A DNA stretch of 64,000 nucleotides from Thalassia testudinum (lineage: Eukaryota; Streptophyta; Magnoliopsida; Alismatales; Hydrocharitaceae): contig JAZHRO010000013.1 in assembly GCA_037157565.1 (NCBI GenBank), forward strand, positions 39,622,501-39,686,500. Direction: 5' to 3'. Positions 32,294-46,560 of this stretch are shown here, one piece after another. The translations under genes and the position numbers were made by a program. The notes below the pieces were generated by a model that was not told the DNA's origin, did not search any database, and saw only the letters and a program-made list of their open reading frames with translations. Positions within the stretch are counted from its first letter, which is position 1. Every line of letters starts with the position of its first letter.

Positions 32294-35200
32294 TGTCCTC
32301 CCTGTGTACGACACTCGGATTCAAATCCGTTTCTATATTTAAAATCGACGTAGCGAACGTGAGCTACAACGACAAGGAGATCGTTGGACGTCGAGGAGCA
32401 ATTCAGCCAAGAAAGAGGAGAGGAATTGGAGGTGTTTCTAGCTAAATTTGAGCGTGGGAGGAACGGCCAGATCTCGATGTCTTTTTATAGGCCATCAAAG
32501 GGCGATTAGAGCTTGGGAAGCAAGCCTCCCAAGCTTAGAAGGTCACAGCAGTTGGAAACCCAATTTTCAAATGATTCGTATTAGGATTTGGGCAAGACTT
32601 GGAGCCCAAGATGTAGCTCAAATGGAAGGCAACTTCGTCAAGAATCTAGATATCTATTTTAGGACTGATTGACTGAGAATCGAGTGAGAAATCCTTGGTT
32701 GATCTCAACGGTGAAGCTCAAAGTTGCCCTTATGGCTCCAGGGACCTACTTACAAAGACGATGACGATGTTAGGGCCCTTTTTATAAGGATTTTGAAAGT
32801 TAAGGGCATATATGTGATCAGACAGGGCCACGTTGCAAACTAGGTCAACACAATCTCAGATTGGGCCCAAATTTTTGTACAAACCTAATTTGGACCTAAG
32901 GAATCCAATGGTGAAATTTGATTTTGATTTTGATCATGTTTGACTGGATAATTTATGTAAACATTCAAATTAGGTAAATATCTGTCTCAGACTCTATTTT
33001 GGGTCAAGACGGGTTACGATGGCCAAATTGAAACTTCCAAACCCTAGAGAATATTTTTTATATGAATTTTAGAGGGTTTAGGTAAATTTTATCTTGATTA
33101 TAACCTCAAGTAATTAAGAAGGTCTGTTTTTAGGGTTTCAAAAGTCATTTAATTCTCAAAACATGCATAAATCCTTTTCTATCTGCTCTAACCCACTTGT
33201 TAGACTTTTAGGATCATTTGACCCTTAATTAACCACTGAAAAAACACGTGGTTATACTACATTCAAGATATGATGGTAAAATTACAGTTTTAACCCTGAT
33301 TTCTTGTCTTTCTCTCAAAATGATTATGTAATGAATTACAGTCCTCTAGCGATTATGTAGAAGCATTTACTAACTTAATCAGATCAAATTGAGCTAGTTA
33401 TGACTCATGATGGTGTTCCCATCAGTTAGAACATGAGTTCCAAGCCTTATAATAATTAGACAAACATACTAGAGCATCAAGAATAAGCAATGTAACCATC
33501 CACACATCAATATGAATTAGATTCAACATCAGATTATCCTCTAAACATTAAATTGACGATCAAAATATCACTTATACTGAATTCAACACTTAGAATTACT
33601 GACAAAGAGTTTAAACACACTTTTAAAATGCTTTCAGTTCGCATTAAAGTAAATCCAGGTACATGAATTCTTGTTAAGTGTAAATCTAACATCAAACTAT
33701 CTCTAAGACTCAGTGAACCTTCAATAAAAGCATGGCTTGGTCAGAAATTGCATGTGAACATGTCAGTAGGTCCTGTCTGTCTGAAATACGGCTACCACCA
33801 TCCAAGATAAGAATCAGACCATCACAGGCCTATTTTATGTATTGCATGACTGCTTAAAAGTCTAAGAAATGAATCCATAGCTGTCACATTTTAGAAGCTC
33901 ATAATAAATCTCATATTAGCCTAAATTTCCATTAAGAAGCCATGATTAATCACCCATGTTGGTCAGTTCAGCATAAGGTAGCTACTACTAACAAAAGATG
34001 AATTAGACCATCTCATTCTAATTTAAAATCTCAATTCTTCATTAAAACATCTTTACAATCTCAAGAATCATTATGAATCACATTTGAACATTAACCAAAA
34101 CCTCAACACACTAATTTAATGGCTGGAACTCATAAATCCCATTAGAACTGGATAATAAAGCCAATAAATCTCTGATCGCACCCAATGCAGAAAAAAAAAA
34201 CTCATTCCAAGTCATTGCAATTACTCCTTGAATGACTTACAACTTACACAGATCAATTCAATGCTCATTGAGTATCAGAAAACCTTCATTGATCCTACTA
34301 TTCTCGCTATAGGTAGCAAAAAAGATAGAACAACTCAGGTACTCAGATCAACTTCAAAACATTTAGTTCTCATTATTAGGTGTCGCATTCATTTAGAAAA
34401 GCAACTGGAACTCAATGAAACTCATATCACAACATTATCAACCTTGAAAACCCTAATTTAATCTATTGCTTAAGCTATAGACAACTTGAAAGAATAAATC
34501 AAATTAGAACGTAAAATCAACTCAATATCAATCTCAGATCTTCTTTAACATCATTCAAACCTACTCAAACTCTCACATATCCAATCGAAAATAAATCAAT
34601 ATCCATTTGAGCTGTTGCCTAGGTGGGCTATTCATACGTGATTGCCATAGTACTTTGGTCGCTCTAGATTCCTGCACACCACTGATTGGTGTTCAGGGAT
34701 CTATTGAGATCCTAAAGGAATCCTTGGGTCATTGCAAAGGCCTAGATTCATTGCATCAAATCTCATTGGCCCCTACTATCAGGCGAAGAAGGAAAACAAT
34801 ATCAAACATAAAATTGGGCATGAGTGATCTATTCAATAAAAATCAAATCAAATGTGCTCAAACCAATTGCAATCAAACCAATTTAAGTTCGATAAACTCA
34901 ATTCGCATAATTAGAATGAATTGAAACCCAATTGAAGCTGAAATCCATCGATCAATGTTGAAACCATTCCATGCTCAATAAATTGATTGATCTTCAATTT
35001 AAACAAGGGGGAGGGCTGTCGTGGTCATTTGAAGTGAATGGTAAGGCTTGGAAGCTACTAAGCTTCATGTCTTATGGTAGCAATGGCAAAGGGGCGATCC
35101 AATGATCAAAACGGTGAGGGACTTCAAAGAAGGTGATTGTGGAGTGATGAGGGAGAGTAATGGAGTGTAATGAAGGTGTGAATAAACCTCTCTGACCAGG

Positions 35201-38200
35201 ATTGATCGGAGAGGGTAGATTGAGAGAGACCTAAGGTCTAAATCTGATCTACTCTTAATGCTAAGCACTCAACTCACGAATTACAATCTATTCTATCTAA
35301 ATTACACTAGAAAGTGATAAATATAATCTATAAAAGCATAAATTCTTTCTAAGCAAATGAATGGGATCTGAGGGAAAAAACATAGCTGGTGGCTAACGGC
35401 GAAGAAGGTAAGGGAGATCTCCAGCAGAGGAAAAGCCAAGTAGTGGAGCTTCTGAGTAGCCTTCAGGAGTTAGGATATCTGTAGCGGCGAGGATCGAATG
35501 GGAAGGGGCAATGCCGCCTCTGTCACAAGAAGCAAGAGTGAAGAGGAAGAAGAAGCTAGAAAGGAAGAAAATCAACCCAAGAAATGTAGTAGGGGAGCGA
35601 CCTCATGTGCAGTGGACTGTGAATGTGTATATATAGGCACTCGAGCTCAAGAGTGACTGGAAATCGAAGGTGGCCCATAAGGTAGCAACGGCTATGGAGG
35701 GAGATGGGGTATGCAGGAAATTTTCAGAATGAATCACAGCTGCTACATGTGATCTAGATGCGCAATCGTGTGTACACCGACGTTGGCCGATTCGGTGGAG
35801 ATCCATTATTGATCAGAAGGGGAAAGGATCAGACTATAGTTGTAGCTCGTGTCCAATGCGAGTGAACAGTAGCTAAGGAGACTACATCAGGTGTGTTGGG
35901 CATTTTGCACTGAAGCCCAAGGATGAATTAGTGTTAAAAGTATAAGAAAACCCATATGTGAGTAGAATAGTAACCATTTAGTCCATGATGGCTTACTACA
36001 TGGTCCCTGTGATTTGCTATAGAGTCCCATGTTGTTGCAAAGGCACTACGATCATTAATTTTGATAATAACAAAATACTTGTAATTTAACATTTACATTG
36101 AGTTTATGAGTTTCAGGAAATTGCAAATGCGTACAAGTGTGAAGGAGCTTAAGCTCACATCCATGGTGGATTGGAGGAGTTTGCTGGAGGAGAAGAAGCT
36201 TCGCGTGGAGTGAGAGGTTGAAGAAAAGACAAGAAGAATAGGATAGATGTTCTTTTGTCTTGTACTCTATATTTGTTATTTTTGTTCCTTGCTCTTTTAC
36301 TTTTTCTAGATTATATGTTAAAGAGCCTCAAAGTAACAAAACTATAGTCCTAGGAACACCTACACAAACCTAGGATACTTAGGCTATTCATAAAGAACCT
36401 AGAAAGCCAAAATAAGCATCAGATAGCCTGATCAGACATTTGATCTTAGACTTTAAGGCATATAACTGTTTGATCAAACGTCCAAACACTTAGGCTGGAC
36501 CTAGTGCTTTCTGTCTGTTAATTTTAGATGACCAACTCTTAGTGCAGATGTCTTAGAAGATGTCTGATGAACTTTCCAGTCATCCAACTAAAGGTCTGTT
36601 TGCTTGTTGATGAGGTGTGCCTCATCATAACTAAAAAGCAGAAGTTAAGCTAGAAACTAGGTTAAAGACTATTGTATTAACACATGAAAAGGGTTAAGCA
36701 TGGAAAATAATAAAAAAGACCTAAAACATCAAATTTATGTTAAAAATGCAAAATTAGGTCATTAAATGAGGTAACATATTCATTATTGCAAAATGATGAT
36801 TCATTTGTAAATTGAATAAATATTTGAGTTCAAAAGTTCAAATCAAAAGCACAATTAACTTCCTTAATGTTCAATTAAGCTTAAATAAAAACTTGGTTGC
36901 ATTTGGACATCATTAGGGCCTTGCATTTATGGTTTCTCACTTAGGTCCTTAAGCCATATACATAACATTCATAAAAAAACCTTCCAAGGACCACTTTGTA
37001 AATCATAGGGACCTATTTGAAAACACTTAGGGACTGCTCTAAATTAGTTCCTCACCACTTATGAGCCTCGCTACAAAAATTCTACCCCTTCGCCACTTTG
37101 GGTTTCCCTGCAATTACACCCTTAGACCTACAGCTGCGCAAATGCACTGTAGTGCCCGATGAACACACTACATCCCAGCCATTCGCTCCTTGCTCTCTTG
37201 ATCCTGTGGCTCTGATCCTTTCAAAACCTCACGCGTTTTGACACGTGTAGTCACCTCCTACCCTAGATCCCATCCAACGGCTGTAATTTGGATTGGAACT
37301 TCGCGTGCCTCTCTCCCTTCATTGCAACCGCCCATAACCTAGGTGCTTAATCGCACCACTATGGTTAGCACAATCACTACCTTGCTTACTTAAGGAGCTC
37401 CCTGAGCTCCCGTGCACGCTAGTCGCTCCCTCCTTCTAAGTGGTTCCCATCGTCCATGCCCTCAGCTTCCTTACCTCCTTTCTTCAATGGTCGGTGACAG
37501 AGACCACTACTCTCCCTCCTTCAATCTTTGCCTGCCGATCGGCCAACGGATCTTGGACAAGTTCATCAGCTGAAGGCTCTCCTCCCCTTCCATCGTCATC
37601 AGCCGTCAAGTGGTGACCTTGGACAACTTCTTCCCTAAGATAGATTTCTCGCTTTGTTAGATGGAATTTCCTACTTTTTAGACTAACTGTAGTGTTAGTT
37701 AGAGTAATTTAGGAGCAAATTAGATGTTAGAAATAAAAATTCTGACGATGGATTAGTTTAGTTAAGAGTAGATTAGTGTAGATCCATTCCACCCTCTCAG
37801 ATCAATTCATATCAGAGAGGTGTTTTTCCACCTCCATTTCAACACACACAGCTTCCTCATCATCTCATCGTCACATTCATTTTTCTCCCTCGATGTTTTA
37901 CTCTATATTTCATCCTTCCCATCGAAGTTGAATTGGATCTAAAATACACAAATTTCTAGACCCAATTCACGCTAAAGTCCATCTAGGGGGTCCTCTCATC
38001 CACTTTAGATGTTCACAAGAACCCATGATTTGATTTCGAATTGAAATTAGTTGGCTTGATGACTTGAATTTGGATTTCATGCAGAATCGCAAGATTTTGA
38101 ATCATTTTTGCATTAAATTGTTTTAAGAAAGCAAATTAAAGTATCTTCATGCACTTGGATCATTTGTAATGAATCTGAGATGATTTAATGTAATTTTATT

Positions 38201-39922
38201 CCTTAGATGAGTTGTACCTCATTTGAGTATAATTCACTTATTTTTTGAATGATTGGTTTTTAATTGAGATGCTAAAGCTAAGGAGAATCACCACAATGAT
38301 TTGAGGCTTTAGCACTATATTGAATCTGATTCTATTACTGAACTAGCCTTTGATGAGTTTTCAAGGCAAATCAGGGTTGAAAGACTCCTTTGCAACAGTT
38401 TGGAATGGGTTATCCTCTCATCATGAGTTTTCTGAGAACTGGATTTTCAGATTTCCAAAGTGCAATGTTTTTCATGATTTCAATGCATGAGTTGAGTTCA
38501 ATCTGAATTTTAAGATGGATAAATTAAAAGGACAGATCTGAATATGACAGTCCGACATTGAGTCAAATTGGATCATGAATTTGGTTTGATCATGCTACTG
38601 TCCAGCTACTAAATGCATGGTTAAGGATCTGCTAAGATGGCAGCAGTGGCTAGAATTGTGATTTAAGGCATCTAATTGCTAAAGATAATGCCTGATCTAA
38701 AACAGCAGCAGCTGTTGCTGCTGAGTTTCAGCTACGGTTATAAAGCTTCTACTGTCAGCCACTGTTTTGGCAAAGTTGGAGTCCGATCTGGGACTTCCGG
38801 CTGAGTTTTTGGAGTTGAAGGAGCTGATCTATTGTGCAGTGCTATGTATATATTGTACAAGCATTCATGTACCTTTATTTGGTTAAAATTTAATTAGGAT
38901 TGCTTATAACCTTATTTGAAACTTCTTTGCCAGCTACTTTTATTTGTATAATCTATCTTAATGATATTGTCATGATCAGCCATATCTAGCTTTAATTAGT
39001 CATAATCCATTGATAAGTGCTTGCTTCTACATAACCGCCAAAGAGCCGTAATTCACTACATATCCTTTCTAAGAGATTAACATAAAACCAGGGTTAAATC
39101 TGCAGTTTTAATAGTATAACCTAAATGTAAAGCAATCACGGGTTTTTCTAGGGTTTAATTAGAGGTAAAATGTTTATAAATGTCCAATAAGAGGGTCCAT
39201 ACAGAACGAAACGAGTTTTCACACATTTCAAGAATTAATAGACATCTAAAACCCTAAAAACAGACCCACTTAATTAACTGAGGTTTTGATCAGGATAAAA
39301 TGCATCTAGACTTTCTAAAAATCATATAAAAATATTCTATAAGGTTTGGTACCCTTGATTTGACCATCTGAATCCAATTTGCCCTAAAATAGAGTCTTAA
39401 ACATACAGTAGCCTTAATTTGGGTTTCTGTGTAAATTATCCTATCAAACTTGGTCAAAACAAAAATTTGAATTCACCATTAGATTTCTTAGGTCCAAATT
39501 AGGGTTTTACCAAAATTTGGACTCAATCAGAGATCACCTTGACTTAGTCTACATTTCAATCCAGTCTGACTCTTTTCTCTCACATATATGCCCCTAACTT
39601 TTGAAATCCTTGCAAAGAGCCCCCTAACTTCATCGTCTTCTTCATAAATATGTTCCCGCCACCTTCAGAATCCTAAACCCATCACCGGAGACCTTCAATC
39701 ATAGATTACTCCTTGTTTTTGAGGCCAAACCCTTCCAAAATTAGAAAAATCCTTCCAAAATTGGAAGGAAGATTCATGAAGAGTTGCCCTTCAATCTCAT
39801 AAAAGCCTTGCCTTCCAATTCTCGCCCTAGGGTTCATGCGAACTCTTGAAAGTTTCTAAGTCTATTCCATGATTTTTGAGCTTTCAAGCTTGGTTTCCAA
39901 GCTTGAAGCTCAACTCTAGGCC

Positions 39923-39931
39923 TATAAAAAG
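39923..39931 (+). promoter_or_regulatory. TATA box of LTR F
   Basis: TATAAAAAG within GGCCTATAAAAAGACC. The same box with the same flank is in LTR H (inverse, 32481-32489), so the promoter core is shared between the two LTR variants. Confidence 0.65.
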
Positions 39932-41058
39932 ACCTTGAATGCAAACATTACTTCCTCAACTTGGTTTGGATCGGAATACCCCTTTCTTCTCCTCTCTCCA
40001 ACCAATTCCTTCGCAAGCTCCAGCGAGCTCCATCAACTCCCTTCTTCACCGGCCATCACGAACAATAGCCGACCGGTTTCTCGTCCTCAAGCTCCTCCGC
40101 GTCTTACAATACCAGCAGCCACCATCCTCCCCTCTCTTCCTCGCCATTCTCCCTCATTGAAGGCACTTCAAACCACGACGCTAGCCACACCATACCTGAT
40201 GTCCCTTCTGCCCTTTCATCCGTTAGAGTAGATTAGCTAGGTTTCTTTCTCCCAATACTATCTTTCTCTTTATTTAAAACCCAAAAATTAGCCCTCAACG
40301 CCACCGCACGCCACCTTCGTCTCCACCTCAGGCGACATCTCCGGCGAGTCCGCCCCACCTCCAGAAGCCACCAAACGACTAGCCACCTACTCCATAACCT
40401 CCACCACATCATCACGAATAAAAACCCAAACCTATTCCACCCAATTGGCCACCCAAACCCTTCACCGAATGACCCATCGTCCACACCTCATCTCCACCTT
40501 CATCAGACCACATCACGCCCAAACTCTTCACGCAGGCACTGCCACCACACACATTAGCACTTAGCGAAGCTAAAGGCCGTGTTGATGATTTTCAAGTATC
40601 GTCGTCCACCGTTGCGACTGTCATCATCTCTGGCCTCATCTTTAGTCCTCTAGCCACATAGCTTCCAAACAACACACCCAGAAGATGCGCCTTCATTCCA
40701 GGCATCTTCACAGGTCCTTGATTGAAGGCATCAACCTCATTACCTACCTCAATTGAAAGCATCATCACAGCAGCAGACGCACGCGAGGATGCCGTGGGAT
40801 TAGTCCCACATCAATGGGAGAAGATCGCTTGGCAACGCATATATTATTTTTCTGCATACGACATACCGCCTCAAGACCATGGGGGTGAGGTCCCCTTCAC
40901 CCGCACTCACCCGACCTGCCTAAGTCCTCACTCCTCGCTCATCAACCACTGCCAGTGAGCCTGTACCCGGTTACAGTGCATGTCTGAATACCCAATTAGC
41001 CTAGATTTGAGAGAAAGAGGAGGAGGAAAGAAAGAGAGAGCGAGGGAGGGGTGGGTTT

Positions 41059-42429
41059 TGACATGCCTTCGTGCGTGTGTGTTAAGAGGTGTCATTATAG
41101 TTGCACTTGATACGTCGATTTTAAAGGAAGTAAACGGAGGTGAGTCCGAGTGTCGATCTCAAGGAGGCGTGGAAATTGGATTTTGTTTACCACTTGTCAC
41201 GAAAAAGGCGGAGTTTTGCTTGCAAAAGAGACGATTTTGAAAAGCGAGAGATAGAGAGAGAGTTTAGGGTTAGAAAGCTCTTGGTTTTGATCATGTACTT
41301 TAAACAAAAATTAAAATGGCAACTAAATGGAAAATAATTTCATTAAACATGCATTCATAGTTCATGGTTTACAACATTAAATACATGCTTCAACAAAAGT
41401 AAATGAAAGCTTAAAAGAGAGAGAGAGAGAGGTAGAGAGAGAGTGGAGAGCGACGAGGCAGCCACGGCGGTGGAGGAGGCTCCGTCGGCAGCTCGTCGTC
41501 TCCGGCGATTACAAGAGTGCCTAAAACTAGCTAGGAGAGGAGTGGAGTAGTTGCAAGTGGGAGAGGATGCCTTGAATGGTCGTAGAAGGGGGTTTAAATA
41601 GAGTTAAGGGCCTCCAAAAAGAAGAATGTGCTTTAGCGACATCTAGAACATCGCTAAAACCGCTTCCATATACGTTGGTGAAGCCCTCCTACCGCCGGTC
41701 AGTTGCCCGCCCCTCTCTCTCTCCAAGCGCGATCCGTGGACGTTGAACGAGAGCCGTTCGATCAAAGATCGGACGGCTCGGATCCTCCCGCGCCCGCACT
41801 GAGATCGCGCCTCTGGTGCACGCGCGCGTTTTCGCCCGGTGTGCGCGCGTGCGTGGGCGCTCGGGAGCTATCATCGCGCCGCGTGGCACGATCCTGGCCG
41901 CCCACTGCTGATCGGGCGGCCCAATTTTGCCGCGTCCTTCGCTCGCGCTTGATTTCCGCTCCGCGCGATTCGAACGCGCGTTGCGCCACGCCCGCGCTTT
42001 GTCGCGGCGACCGCGGGCGAGTGCGTTGATTTCTGCCGTTCGATCGAAGATCAACGGCCGAGATTCGTCCTTGGATGGCTTGAGGGTGTCCGAGCGGTGG
42101 GGCCGAGGCGACGTGGCGCTTTATGGGCCGTTGATCTCCAGATCAACGGTCAGAATTTCTTGGGCCCATTGTGGGAGTTCCGGATGTCGGATTTGGCCGA
42201 TCTTGAGTCCGTTGGACTCCGTTCATCGTTCTGAATCCATCCGTGCAGTCCGATTGCTCATCTGGGGCCTGCTTTGACACATGCTTTACACAAATGGCCA
42301 TTAATGCAATTTATAAGCAATCTTGGTACTTGATGCATGCAATGCTCCTATTCTACTTTATGTTGTGCCTTTTATTCTAAAGATGGGCCATATTCAACCT
42401 AATTACTACCCCCTTGCGTGGTGTTATCA
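41059..42429 (-). repeat. D 3' LTR (1371 bp)
   Basis: The plus strand reads TGACATGCC... to ...GTTATCA; in element orientation it starts TGATAACACC. It contains the TATA-like TATTTAAAC (inverse of 41592-41600), the TTTAGCGA hairpin (41632-41658) and dyads GAGCCGTTCGATC/GATCGGACGGCTC (41751-41779) and CCGTTGATCT/AGATCAACGG (42128-42149). Relative to the 5' LTR it has an extra stretch around 41898-41925 and lacks one around 41975. Confidence 0.92.
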
Positions 42430-42444
42430 TACCCCCATGCTTAC
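42430..42444 (-). promoter_or_regulatory. D polypurine tract
   Basis: On the minus strand GTAAGCATGGGGGTA abuts the LTR start at 42429. It is identical in its core to G1. Confidence 0.85.
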
Positions 42445-43690
42445 TCCTTGATAGTCCCTAGCAATGTTTATTCTAGCCTTTCTTTCTTTGGAGAATTCAA
42501 GAAGTAATTACTTAGGCACTTCGTTACTCGTCAATAAGAGGAAATATACGAAGATCTTAATCTACAAAGACTAAGCAACGCCCGGGTGTCTTCCAAAATA
42601 CGAATCGCCCGAATCCTTACTTTGTATATATAACTATACATATGTATACGTATATATCTATATATGTCTTTTTAGAATTTTCGGAATTCAGTGTGGGTTG
42701 GTAACTTTTTACGGCTACCCAACCCACCCAAAACTCGGTCAAAACCCTAAGTGCTAAGCATCTTGGTGTGAATGTTGTGATAGACCCACTTAACGGTAAT
42801 TGAGACAGACTTCGAGTTTCTACGCCCCTAGGTGACCGAAAAAGAAAATAAATTTTTGCCTGAAGGTGTATTTGTTCGATTGGTAGCTTTCTCCCTACGT
42901 TCATTTTACTTGGGGTCAACACAAGGATTTTCCAGTGAATATCTCCCCGGCTTGTACTACTTCCCCGCTTCGTCCTTAGGTGTTTTGGTCTTTTTTGTGC
43001 AATTATTGAGCTGGGCTCTGGACAACCGACCAATGGGTTGTTACCCACGATCACTTGCCAGCCATACTTGTGCGATGAAGTGTGGTTTATTTTCTTTTCT
43101 TTCTTTTTTTTTGTTTTTTTTTAGGTGGCTTCCCTAATCTCAAATGTACCTAGAGGCAGCGAAAAAGAAATGGCCTGTGGCTGGGTTCTGGACAACCTGC
43201 CAATGGGCAGTTACCCACGACAATTTGCCAGCCATACCACCCTAGAGAGTTCATTAGCTACCCAATTTCTGTCAAAATCTCCGAGAAGTGAGTCTGTGCA
43301 AAAATGTGTGTAGATGCTTAGACTCAAAGTTTTCCAGAGTTAGAGGGTGAGTTGATAAGTCGTATACTTATTACCTTATTTATTAGGTGGATTAGAATAT
43401 CTTAAAGTTGAAAGGATTCGCCGCTAAATCCATATTTTAATGGACACCAGGGCTGATTAAGCTTGAAGGCCTGAAAAGTCTAAGTGTTTAAGTTCTTTTT
43501 GTATTATTTTCCACTATTGACAAGTTTCTAATGCCTAAGTTTTTCTTCCTAAATTCAATTTTTTTTTTTAATCAATTAATTTATTCATTCAGACTAATTA
43601 ATTAAGCTCAGGATTATGCAATTTACCATCCCCCCCATGCTTAAGTTGGACAATGTCCTCATTGGCAGATGCATGGATGCAGAAGCTTTC
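42445..43690 (-). other. D 3' non-coding domain with internal polypurine tract
   Basis: About 1.25 kb between the integrase and the LTR. A second purine tract (inverse of 43625-43644: CTTAAGCATGGGGGGGATGG) follows a CAATGAGGACATTGTCC word. A pair of GGACAAC...CCAATGGG...TTACCCACGA blocks near 43019-43050 and 43189-43220 forms an internal repeat about 170 bp apart. There is no convincing reading frame. Confidence 0.75.
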
Positions 43691-45060
43691 AAAAAGATAG
43701 TACCTGAGTGACGTAAACTACCAGATCAGTCTAAATCAGCTGGGTTGCCTCCAGCTGGGCGGTGCTTGGTGTCAGCCCTCGACAAGGGTGACACTTTCCT
43801 TGGGGGGTACCTGGGCCAGGAAATGCTTCAATCTTTAACCATTGACTGTAAAGGTGTGCCCGGTATTAAGATCGGCGATTTCGACTGCCCCATTGGAATA
43901 GGGCTTGACCACCCGAAATGGTCCTATCCATTTGGACCTAAGTTTCCCTGGGAAGAGTTTCAAGCGTGCATCAAATAGCCAGACTTGTTGGTTTGGCTCA
44001 AAGGTTTTCCTATGAATGAGTCGGTCGTGGACGGCTTTCATTTTCTCCTTATATAGCCGACTATTGTCGAAGGCGTCCCGACGAATTTCTTCAAGCTCAG
44101 ATAATTGAAGAGTCCTTTGTGCACCAGCTAACTGGGGATCCATGTTACATTGCTTAACAGCCCAGTAAGCCTGGTGTTCCAATTCGACAGGGAGATGGCA
44201 AGCTTTGCCAAAGACCAAGCGGTAAGGTGACATGCCTATCGGGGTCTTAAAAGCGGTCCTGTATGCCCACAGGGCATCATCAAGTCATGTGGACCAGTCT
44301 TTCCTGTCAGGTCTCACAGTCTTCTGTAAAATGTTCTTGATTTGTCTGTTTGAGACCTCAGTCTGCCCATTTGTTTGTGAATGATACGGGGTGGCAATGC
44401 GGTGGTTTACCCCGTATTTTCTAAGTAGGGCACGGAACTGGGAATGGATAAAATGGCTTCCACCATCACTGATCATGGCCTTGGGTATTCCAAACCGGGA
44501 AAAGATGTTCTTCTTTACAAAGTCCATGACCGTCTTGTGATCGCATCGTCGAGTGGCGACGGCTTCAATCCATTTGGAAACATAGTCTACCGAGACCAGG
44601 ATATACTCGAAGCCGTTGGATGGTGGAAAGGGGTCCATAAAATCGATACCCCAAACATCGAAAATTTCGACAATCAAAATGGGCTGAAGGGGCATCATAT
44701 CTTTTTTGGTCATTGTCCCTAGTGTTTGGCATCGTGAGCAAGTCTTGGCAAAGATGTGTGCATCCTTGAATAGGGACGGCCAATAAAATCCAGACTGTAA
44801 AACTTTTGCAGCTGTTTTCTTGCCAGAGAAATGGCCGCCACACGCTTGGTCATGACAAAAGGAAAGCACACTCTGAACTTCATCTTCGGGGAGGCACCTC
44901 CTGATGATCTGATCAGCACAGAGGCGAAACAGCATGGGATCATCCCAAAAATAGTGCTTGGCCTCAGCCAAGAACCTGTCCCGTTGCTGTCTGGACCAGC
45001 TGTGCGGGGTTTATCCTATAACCAGGTAGTTGATATAGTCAGCATACCATGGCATTTTCT
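43691..45060 (-). pseudogene. pol: D integrase
   Basis: Zinc-binding HDQACGGHFSGKK and CSRCQTL (about 44850-44720), catalytic D in WGIDFMDPFP (44650), D in ISDGGSHF (44470) and E in TEVSNRQIKN (44360). The C-terminal part has [42 protein letters not shown] and HTFTVNG. All lie in one frame with reverse transcriptase. Stops occur near 45015, at about 44284 and at 43835, where VNG is followed by TAA in place of the glutamine kept in G1. The usual GP pair after IDFM is DP here, a possible missense change. Confidence 0.92.
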
Positions 45061-45640
45061 TGTCTTGCACGGCTAGGATGTGTTCATCAGGGAAGGTATC
45101 AGATAGAGGTAGGGAGGGTCCAATGTGGTCTGGATGAAGTCTTGACAGGTGGTCAGCCACCACATTTTTCGATCCGGCCTTGTCTCAGATTTCCAGGTCA
45201 AATTCCTGCAAAAGCAGGATCCATCTGATGAGCCTGGGTTTTGCGTCCTTTTTGGCCAACAGGTGCCGGATGGCTGAATGGTCGGTGTAGATAGTCACGT
45301 GGGATCCCAGCAAGTATGATCGAAATTTTTCCAGTCCAAAGACTACAGCGAGCAACTCTTTTTCTGTGACCGTATAATTACGTTGGGCCTCGTCCAACGT
45401 TTTGCTCGCGTAGTAGATCACCACGGGCTTCTTGTGTTGCCTTTGTCCCAGGACAGCGCCTATGGCAAAATCTGATGCGTCACACATAATCTCAAAATCC
45501 TGGGACCAGTCTGGGGGTTGAAGTATAGGTGTGGTGGAGACTAAGTCCCGGAGGGTATGATAAGCCTGGATGCAATCAGGAGACATGTGGAAAGTGGCGT
45601 CGTTGGCTAGAAGGTCGGTCAAGGGTTTGGAAAGTTTGGA
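45061..45640 (-). pseudogene. pol: D RNase H domain
   Basis: Contains [66 protein letters not shown] and [10 protein letters not shown], the four catalytic acidic positions of retroelement RNase H. A TGA at about 45182 stands where G1 has the arginine of LEIRDKA. Confidence 0.9.
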
Positions 45641-46560
45641 AAAGTCTTTGATGAACCTTCAGTAGAAGCCAACATGTCCTAGGAAAGAGCGAATCTGTCG
45701 GACCGAACTAGGTGGAGGAAGTTTGGAAATTAAATCAACCTTAGCTCGATCTACCTCGATGCCCCTATGCGAAACGATGTGTCCGAGGACAATTCCTTCT
45801 TGAACCATAAAATGGCTCTTTTCTCAACTTAACACCAAGTTAACCTCGATACATCGTTTCAGGATTTTCTCCAAGTTGCTCAAACAATGGTCGAATGAAT
45901 TCCCGAATACAGAGAAATCATCCATAAAGACCTCCAAGTATTCACCCACCATTTCTGAAAAAATGGCTAGCATGCAACGCTGGAAGGTCGCGGGTGCGTT
46001 GCATAACCCGAACGGCATTCGACGGAATGCAAACGTGCCATACGGGCAAGTGAATGTGGTCTTTTCCTGATCTTCCGGAGCAATTGCGACTTGGTTATAT
46101 CCTGAATATCCATCCAGGAAGCAAAAATACTTCTACCCTGCCAATCTTTCAAGGATTTGGTCAATGAATGGCAAGGGGAAGTGGTCCTTCTTAGTGGCTT
46201 CATTAAGCTTCCTATAATCAATACACACCCGCCATGCGGTGGTGGTGCGGGTGGGGATGGATTCGCCATGATCATTTGTGACAACGGTGAGCCCAGCCTT
46301 CTTTGGAACCACTTGAGTGGGGCTCACCCAGGGGCTATCAGAGATGGGGTAGATGATGTCGGCGTCGAGTCACTTGATAATTTCTTTTTTAACGACCTCC
46401 CGCATGTTAGGGTTTAACCGTCTCTGCATCTGGCGGGAAGGTCGGGCCCCGTCTTCCAGGTAAATCTTGTGGGTGCAATAGGTGGGGCTAATTCCTCTTA
46501 GATCTGAGATGGTCCAACCAATGGCGGCCCGATGTTCTGAAAGAGTTGCAGTCAACCTTA
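45641..46560 (-). pseudogene. pol: D reverse transcriptase
   Basis: Motifs in order: SPTQVVPKKAGLTVV, WRVCIDYRKLNEATKKDHFPLPF, RRMPFGLCNAPATFQRCM, VFMDDFSVFG (catalytic MDD, about 45935) and the IRSFLGHVGFY thumb. Stops are at 46370-46372 and 45824-45826 (both TGA where the family has tryptophan), near 46133 (TAG) and near 45665 (TGA). Apart from these the domain is intact. Confidence 0.92.

Noticed and set aside
41703..42277. Several arginine/alanine-rich frames on both strands
   Set aside because: They are shadows of the GC-rich U3 of the D LTR and recur in both LTR copies.
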